64,000 nt of DNA, taken from NCBI GenBank assembly GCA_012845835.1, contig JABAKD010000022.1, forward strand, positions 12,182,718-12,246,717, in the 5' to 3' direction. Numbering within the stretch: position 1 is the stretch's first letter; every line of letters starts with the position of its first letter. Below the pieces are notes generated by a model. It made no database searches, was not told where the DNA came from, and was given only the letters and a program-made list of their open reading frames with translations. Below, piece by piece: positions 57,535-64,000 of this stretch. The translations under genes were made by a program, and so were the position numbers. The DNA is from Undaria pinnatifida (lineage: Eukaryota > Sar > Phaeophyceae > Laminariales > Alariaceae).

Positions 57535-59470
57535 CGAGGTGTGAATGTAAGAAACTGTAGCACACGCGCGCATCACGATGATACTTGTTTCGCTGGACGT
57601 TCTTCCTGCTAGTGGTTGGGTGTTGACCCCTCATTTCTCGTTTTTGGTCGCTGTAAGTGGGTCCCAGATAGGTTAAGACGAGCATGTGGCGGAGCCGGAC
57701 TTAAGGTACCCTTGTAGGACCTGCAGCGAGCTGTAGGATTCCATGAACGAATGCCATTATCATCGTCGTCTTTTGAGAAATCATTACCGCGCGGCTTGGC
57801 TTCCCAAGCGGCGACAAATTAATGGGGGCCGCGTGGTCTCTTGTTTTATGTACTTGTATTAATCTCGTGATCGTAGATGAACGTTCTCGATGGTTATTGC
57901 TCTCCAGGACCTTATGGTAGCCACGGACCTCCGATGTGTTCGCGAGGCTTCCGGGGATGATTGCATGCTCGACTGTCGCATCCATTAACCGAGGTAGTGC
58001 GGTAAACTATATTTTTTTGTCAGTAACCGAACGCAGGAGCTGCTGCTACACACGGCGTAATATTCTTTGTTGGTTGCAGAAATGGAGCCCTTGATCCTTT
58101 TACCGCTGCAAAAACATCCCGCATTTATTCCAAGTGGTTTTGAAGGAGTTAAGCTTTGCCCTCGTACGATTGGTCGTCCCACTTCACAACAAGATGTCAC
58201 ACCGGGGGACAGCAAACGAATGCCTTTCGTTGGCGTGCCATCCACCACAGGACGTTGTTGAGGCGTTCACCCACGTGTACCAGGGACTGCAGTGGTTACC
58301 ATGCAGGCATAGCGTGCTCTCACTGCTCATTTAGGATGCTTCAAATAATCACACACCGTAATTTCTCCGTGAAAACCCCTGTATTTTTGCAAAAACACGT
58401 CAAAATGCTTGCTTAGGAGTTACCAGGTACCAGGTACGTTATAGCTCGTAGTTGCTGACTAAGGGAGAACCCTCGTCCGACTGTCCAGCCCCTCATAAGA
58501 ACGGTGCCCCCGGGAATAGCGCCGCAATGCCGTTTATTGCCGCTGCTTTACAGAAACGTAGTTAACATGTGGGCAAGGAGTTCATAGGATCGGACATCCT
58601 GTTACAAATTTTGTCTCCGCGTGGATCGCGCAAAATATACATATGGTAACTGGTAACAATGGAGTCACCCTCGCCGTTTGGCGCGCTGTTAGCAGCATAA
58701 CCTACATACAGTATCATTCTAGAATAATACCGCCGTGTATTAATCAGTCCGACTGATTGTGCAATCAATGCTGCGCCACATCCCCCATGACACACGAGGG
58801 TAACTGTGAAGTGATTGTTTTCGGGACAGAGAGCCCCCTGCTAGGCTTGTCCATTGGGCAGGTCCTCGTTTTCGCTCACATGTGCTTCGTTCGCTTAGAG
58901 ATAAGATGGCAGCTACATATTATCCAATATCAGGTCGCGGATGAGGTCTTCAGGGACAGGTAATACCGTTGCCTCGCCTGTCTCCTGTTCTTCTATTGGA
59001 CACGAATTCCCAAGAAACGCGTAACCCGTTCCCGTATCATATTTCTTGGGGTTTAGCTGTTCTCAAGCGCAATACCATATTAACACTAGCCCACCCTGAC
59101 CAGCGGTCCATGAAAAAATAAGGGAGGTTTGAGGAAATACCGGCTCCACGCACTACTATGTACTACAACACGAGCCCAAGACCCGGCTCCCCAAACCCAC
59201 TCCCACACCTCTGAACGGCGAGGCTAAGAAGCCGCGGCCGACCGCCAAGCAAAGGGGCAAAATATAGCAAGCCTAGCCGCAAGAGACCAGAGAAACACCG
59301 AGCGCCGAACCCCCCCCCGCACTATCAGGAAGGGGCAGGGCTTGGTGACATTGTGTGGACGAACAATGGGGGGCATAAAAAAACGATACCGCCAAGTCCC
59401 GCACTCGGAGCTAGGGAGGGGGAAAAAATAGTCGCTGAAAAGGAAAAAAAAAACGCTGAAACCGCACCGC
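57535..59470. other. Intergenic, no gene recognised
   Basis: Short open frames only, none with a recognisable fold. A doubled TACCAGGTACCAGGTAC word lies at 58421-58437. Confidence 0.45.
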
Positions 59471-59489
59471 TGTGCTAGCTGTTCGCTAC

Positions 59490-59645
59490 AGTACCCAGAC
59501 CACCCCCCTGCTCTGAGCGGGAGCGGGGGGGCAGGACGAACAAGAACAAAACAATACGAAAACACGGCCCGGTGCTGCAGTATGAGCGCCCAAAATACCC
59601 AGAACACCCCCGGCTCTGAGCGGGGGGTGGTTGGCAGGACAATAA
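59490..59645 (+). repeat. Diverged direct repeat of about 105 bp
   Basis: TACCCAGACCACCCCCCTGC (from 59490) recurs as TACCCAGAACACCCCCGGCT (from 59596). Each is followed by TCTGAGCGGG and GGCAGGAC. Confidence 0.65.
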
Positions 59646-59904
59646 AAAAAGCATTGAACAACCCCGAACCCGTCTCAAAAAGCAAACAAAAGCTCAGAGG
59701 TGATCCTCCGAGAGTCCTTTAATCCCCCAAATTTTAGAAAGGCGGGAAAAAAAAATATCGAGTGCAACAGTGGTGCGAAAATTAGCTAGCCGCGTCTGCG
59801 CTTCGAGATGTATACGTTTGGACCCCTCGCACAAAGACGGTAGCTACTGAGTTTAAGCGGACGTGGGGGCACCAAGAACATCGCACAGCTCCCGATGAAG
59901 TCGT

Positions 59905-62395
59905 GTATCGCATCGGCGGCTCACACAACATGCAGACTTGACAGCGTCCGTCGCACGACCTCTAACAAATGTGTTTCAAGATTACCACAAGAACCCCCCA
60001 ACAAAATTTTCAGGCCGAACACTTCAACCCGGCAAAAGGCTCGCTTCATCTCCCTGCCGCCCGTCCTCCACAGTGCACACTTGACCATTTTCTGGCACAA
60101 CAGGCGCCCGACTCGCCCCCTCGATCTCCAGCGCTCGCTTGAAAACCAGCCTCGCTTCCCCTGGCCGTCCCGCCTCTTGAACAAGCCAGGCCAGTGCAAA
60201 CACGCGGCAGTGAATAACTCGTTTGGCCCCAGCTTTGCCTCCCCAATGTCAAGCGCTAGTTTGAAGAAAACCTCCGCCTCGCCTGGCCGTCCCGCCTCTC
60301 GAACGCACTGACCCAGCATGCACAACGTGCTGGCAACGGACATATCGTCTGGCTCAATAATCAGATGCGCCTCCCTGATCTCCAGCTCTCGCTTAAAGAA
60401 ACCCTTCGCCGCAATGTTCTCGCAACGGACACGCCGTCCGTCTCAATCTTCACCTTCTTGATTTCGAGTTTCGTTTGAAACACGATCTCAGCTTCCCCCG
60501 GTCGTCCTTCCTGTAGAAAACAAAAGCCCAGCGAGTACAACGTACTTGCAACTGGCGGGTGGTCCGGTTTTATCTTCGCATCCAAGATATTCAGCTCTCG
60601 AGTGAAGAGAACCTCCATCTCCCCCAGCCGCCACGAGCGCATAGACCTATCAGGTACAAATAGTTGGCAACAGGCAAGTTTGAGGGCCCATATTGTTTTA
60701 CCTCCAAAATACCCAGCACCCCCTTGAAGAGCGCCCGCCCCCCACGGCTTCCCCGCCTCTCGAGCGCACAAGCCTAATTCGTACAACGAATTGGCAAAGT
60801 GGCCGGGAACCAGCTTCGTCTCCCTGGTCTCCAGTTTCGTTTGATGAAAACCGTTCATTTGCCTCGCCTGGCCGTGCCGCCTCTCGAACGCACTGATCCA
60901 GCATGCACAACAACATCCTGGCAACGGAAAAATCGTCTGGCTCCATATTCAGATGCGCCCCCCTGATCTCCAACTCTCGCTTGCAAAAATCCTCTGCCTC
61001 CCGCGGCCGTCCCTCCTCCAACATGCACCGCCCCAATCCCTCCAAAGCTTTGGCAACGGACGGGCTGTCTAGTTTCGTATTTCCCCCCTGGTCTCCAGCT
61101 CTCGCTCAAAGAACGCCTTCGCCTCCCCCGGCCTTTCAGCTTCTAGAATGCACCGACCTAGCGCAATATGGCGACGGGCACGTCGTTTGGCCCCAGCTTC
61201 GCATTCCTGGTCTCTAACTCTTGTTTGAAAAACACCGCCCCCCCGGTTGTCCCACCTGACACCTGTCTAATGCACCGACCCAACCCGTACAACGTGCTGG
61301 TAACGTTGGCAAGTCGTCTGGCTCTATCTTCGTCCTGATGTCCAGCTCTCGGTTAAATAAAGCCATAGCCTCCCTTGGCCGGTCCATTTCTAGCATGCAC
61401 CAACCCAATTCATTCAAGGCAACAGACAAGTCGTCAGGACCCATCTTCGCCTCCCTGATCCCGAGCGCTCGCTTGAAGAGCGCCCCCGCGTCACTCGGCG
61501 TTCCCGCCGTTCGGCTGCATTAACCTAGCCCATGTAATATATGAACAACGGACAAGTTCGCGGGCCCCATTTTTTCCTCCAGTATATCCGCCGCCAGCTT
61601 ATAGAAAACATCACCCTCCCCCGATATTTCCGTCTCTCGAGCGAGCTGCATCAACCCGTGCAACGTGCTGAAAACTGACCTATTATTCTTGTCTGGAGCC
61701 ATCTTCGCCTCTCTCATCTCAAGAGCTCGCTTGAAGAAACCCTCCGCCTCCCCCGGCCGCCATATATATCTAGAATACATAAACCCACCTAACTCAACGT
61801 GCTGGCCACAGACAAGTCGTCGCCCCCCATCATCGTCTCCCCGATCACAAGCGCTCTTTTGAGCAACAACACTTCCTGCGCTTTCCCCGGCCGCCACGCA
61901 GCTTGTGCACACTGACCAAGGACCCAGGACATCCAACATTTGGCAACAGACAAGTCATCAGGTACCTGGTCCCATTTTTACTCCAATAATAATATATTTA
62001 CCGCCCACATCAAGAAGGCCTCTTCGTTCCTCCACCGGCTCGCCCTTCGGGCGCACGAGCCCAACTCGTACAACGTGTTGGCGACGGATAGGTCGCCAGG
62101 CTCCAGCTTAGCTTCCCTGATTTCCAGTTCTCGCTTGAAGAAAACCTCTGCCTCTGCCGGCCGTCCCACTTCTCGAGCGCAGCGCCCCAGCATTTACACC
62201 AAGTTGGCAATGAACAAGCCGTCTCGATCCGACTTCCCCTCTCTGATCTCCAGCTCTCGCTTGAAGAAAGCTTCAGCCTCTTCCGCCCGCCTCGCCTCTA
62301 GAATGCACTTTTTGTTTCCCAGCAAGTCCCAGAACGTGCTGGCATTCCACAAGTCGTCGGCTTCCATGTTACACCGACTGATTCATTGGCACTGA
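59905..62395 (-). pseudogene. Decayed kinesin-light-chain-type TPR array
   Basis: Read on the minus strand, about 19-20 units of 42 residues (126 bp) follow each other. The consensus is LG-C-REAGRPGEAE-FFKRELEIREAKLGPDDLSVA-TL, the TPR type of kinesin light chains and NB-ARC/TPR proteins, which forms a peptide-binding superhelix. Well-preserved units include GRPAEAEVFFKRELEIREAK near 62130 and GEAEGFFKRALEMREAKMAP near 61720. Frameshifts (for example near 61290, 60840 and 60160) and in-frame stops (for example a TAA near 62194) break the array, and I see no start, partner domain or introns. It is most likely a pseudogene or a fragment that donates repeat units. An intact gene with sequencing errors cannot be excluded. 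Confidence 0.75.
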
Positions 62396-62399
62396 TCGG

Positions 62400-62750
62400 G
62401 TTGGATCAAACTAGGGCTAGCAACTGCGAGAGCACCTGACCTGCCTGAGTGCGATCACCCAACCAATATACTAAAGAGCCCACACACTCGGCGAGTATGA
62501 AGTGCTACTCGTGTACGTCACAGTGAGGCGTGAGGCATGATACAGCATTTTCCGGGCACCCGTTTATACCGAGTACCCCGGTATCCGGATACCCGGTACC
62601 CGGATCCCAAATACTCGGCGAGAATGAGGTGCTACTCGTACCCGTGACGGGTATTATTGTAATAATGTAATATCATAAATAGCAAGCAAGGCGGGTAACA
62701 CTCGCGAGTACCCGGGCAATTGATAGAAGGGTAACTAAGATTCGTAGTCA
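62400..62750. other. Short duplications, no gene recognised
   Basis: ACTCGGCGAGTATGAAGTGC near 62486 recurs as ACTCGGCGAGAATGAGGTGC near 62612. Between them lie GGTATCCGGATACCCGGTAC-type palindromic words. Confidence 0.5.
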
Positions 62751-62751
62751 A

Positions 62752-62821
62752 AACCGTCGGTGGGTCGTGATCCCACTTCTCTCTGCGTAAGCTAGTGTTC
62801 TCACTGTTGAACTACGACGGC
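62752..62821 (-). tRNA. tRNA-like sequence (pseudogene or SINE head)
   Basis: On the minus strand a 7-bp acceptor stem (GCCGTCG with CGACGGT), a 4-bp D-stem (GTTC/GAAC) and a 5-bp T-stem (GTGGG/CCCAC, 7-nt loop) can all form, with the T-stem directly joined to the acceptor stem as in a tRNA. The anticodon stem is mismatched. The loop TTACGCA would put ACG at the anticodon with an unusual C at position 37. The T-loop lacks the usual TTC. A decayed tRNA gene is most likely. Confidence 0.45.
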
Positions 62822-62987
62822 GGAGTGTGTGACAACACGGGAGAGGATGAGAAGAAGTACAGCAAGTACCAGTAGTACATGTGAGAGCGGTGGGCGAGCA
62901 GTTGTCATTGCTCCCTCAGCTCTCGAGTCAAAGGAACAATCCAGCGGGGGGCCTTCCAAAAACCCGCTGGGGGGAATGCGCTAGGCG

Positions 62988-63305
62988 GTGTATCCGCCGC
63001 GGAGGATCCGTCAGCGGAATATGGGGGGGAAGGCTCCGTGGCGAGTTCGACCGAAGGACAAATCTCCCGAGTTCCCCAAGCGAGTCTTCCACAGAAACGA
63101 TGTCTGGAAGAACGTCGAGGTGTGGTGGGAAAACGACAACCAGTCGTACCTTCTGGATCAGAGGTCGGTCGAAGGGGTTTCGACATTTTCCCTTGTCGTG
63201 TTGGTTCGGGGACATGGTATCTACATAACACCCTCGACACCTCTCGAAGACTTCTTTGATCAGTTATTACAGATTTTATGTGGCAGCCTCCGGGCTAGTT
63301 GGTGA
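62988..63305 (+). CDS. Small hypothetical ORF, 105 codons
   Basis: The middle of the frame looks protein-like (SPEFPKRVFHRNDVWKNVEV, then WWENDNQSYLLDQR and GHGIYITPSTPLEDFFDQLL) and is richer in aromatic and acidic residues than repeat-derived frames nearby. I recognise no family. The methionine at 62988 follows a G-rich stretch and may not be the real start, and an alternative is an exon or transposase remnant. Confidence 0.3.
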   Translation: MYPPRRIRQRNMGGKAPWRVRPKDKSPEFPKRVFHRNDVWKNVEVWWENDNQSYLLDQRSVEGVSTFSLVVLVRGHGIYITPSTPLEDFFDQLLQILCGSLRASW

Positions 63306-63659
63306 TTGATTGATGTAGAGCGTTCGGAGGAGGACGTGATATCGTTGTGTGGGCAAGGTTAGGGAGTGTGCGGCCATGAAGACTAGCTTGCAGCTTGCAG
63401 CTTGCAGCTTGCAGGGCCGAAAGGATCAACTTCAACCAAAGCGCCTCCAGAACCAATACATTTGTGTGTACAGCAGTAATCATATTCGAAGCAAAACGAA
63501 GAAACGAAGGAAAGCAAAGAACGGTTCATTTTTTCTAGAAAATTATCTGATCAAAATTATTTTCAGCTGCGAGTTTCGTGGAAATTCAAACCCACCAACA
63601 CCCAAAACGCGATTCGAAGTTCAAACACACCATTCAGACGTGCTCGTGTGCCGTGTCCT

Positions 63660-64000
63660 GCGTGCTAAGGTGAGTGCTGTGTAGGCATGGTACACCCCTC
63701 TTGCCGTGAACACTGTCGATCGAGGCAATCCCAGCACGAGCTTGGCTGAAGTTGTGCTTCGCTTCGAGCCACTGCTACTGTATGAAGCGCTCTCCCCGTG
63801 CTTGCTTGCTCTCCGGTCTCTCTTCCTGAACACTAAATTTGATTGTGTACCTCTGTAACAAGTCTTCTCTCGCTCTGGAATCTGTGGGATGGACTGGGAT
63901 GGGGTACTTGGCTAGGACCATGCTCCGCTTCGACTTCTAGGATACAGAGCCCTTCTGGCTGCTTGCTGTCTGGTCTGCCTTGTAGATGAACGCTAAATTT
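63660..64000 (+). repeat. Tandem repeat of about 160 bp at the window end
   Basis: CTTGCTTGCTCTCCGGTCTC followed by TTCCTGAACACTAAATTT (63799-63840) recurs as CTGCTTGCTGTCTGGTCTGC and GATGAACGCTAAATTT (63958-64000). Similar GCTTCGA-TTCTA-GATACAG words lie in each unit. The array probably continues past the window. Confidence 0.6.

Overview
The window is nuclear DNA of a eukaryote with very large, intron-rich genes. A brown alga or a related stramenopile is the best guess. The grounds are GC-rich exons inside long introns full of microsatellites and small retroposons, a B-box zinc-finger exon, a kinesin-light-chain-type TPR array of the kind expanded in brown algae, and TTAGGG-type telomeric motifs. 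The taxon is inferred, not shown. There is no prokaryotic gene organisation, and most long open frames are read-through of repeats.

Layout. Positions 1-2000 hold degenerate tandem repeats. On the minus strand at 2015-2167 there is one B-box zinc-finger exon with two decayed copies upstream. Positions 2.3-9.0 kb are repeats: an inverted pair of terminal-inverted-repeat elements, two short telomere-like tracts facing each other, and a 460-bp G-rich array. Positions 9.0-17.9 kb are a transposon graveyard: a decayed LINE on the minus strand with a tRNA-like SINE inside it, a 300-bp (AAC)n tract, and a cluster of three CAGTA-ended MITEs.

From 18.1 to 56.3 kb, on the plus strand, there is one gene that I could assemble almost completely: the transcription elongation factor and histone chaperone SPT6. 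It has 41 exons with GT-AG borders whose phases agree end to end, giving 2004 codons if translation starts at ATG 18120. The protein runs: acidic N-terminus, helical core, YqgF/RNase H-like fold, helix-hairpin-helix, S1 domain, tandem SH2, and a Gln/Pro-rich tail. Its introns carry SINEs, MITEs, microsatellites and minisatellites.

The most unusual signal is in those introns. At least eleven SPT6 exons have one to three decayed partial copies of themselves, usually an exon edge plus its splice site and adjoining intron, lying tandemly in a neighbouring intron. The B-box exon shows the same thing. Most copies are broken, but one at 36819-36929 keeps a good acceptor and an open frame to a stop, so it could act as an alternative terminal exon.

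Downstream, 56.3-59.9 kb is non-coding with short duplications. A frameshifted TPR array on the minus strand fills 59.9-62.4 kb, followed by a tRNA-like sequence, an unrecognised small ORF and a terminal tandem repeat.
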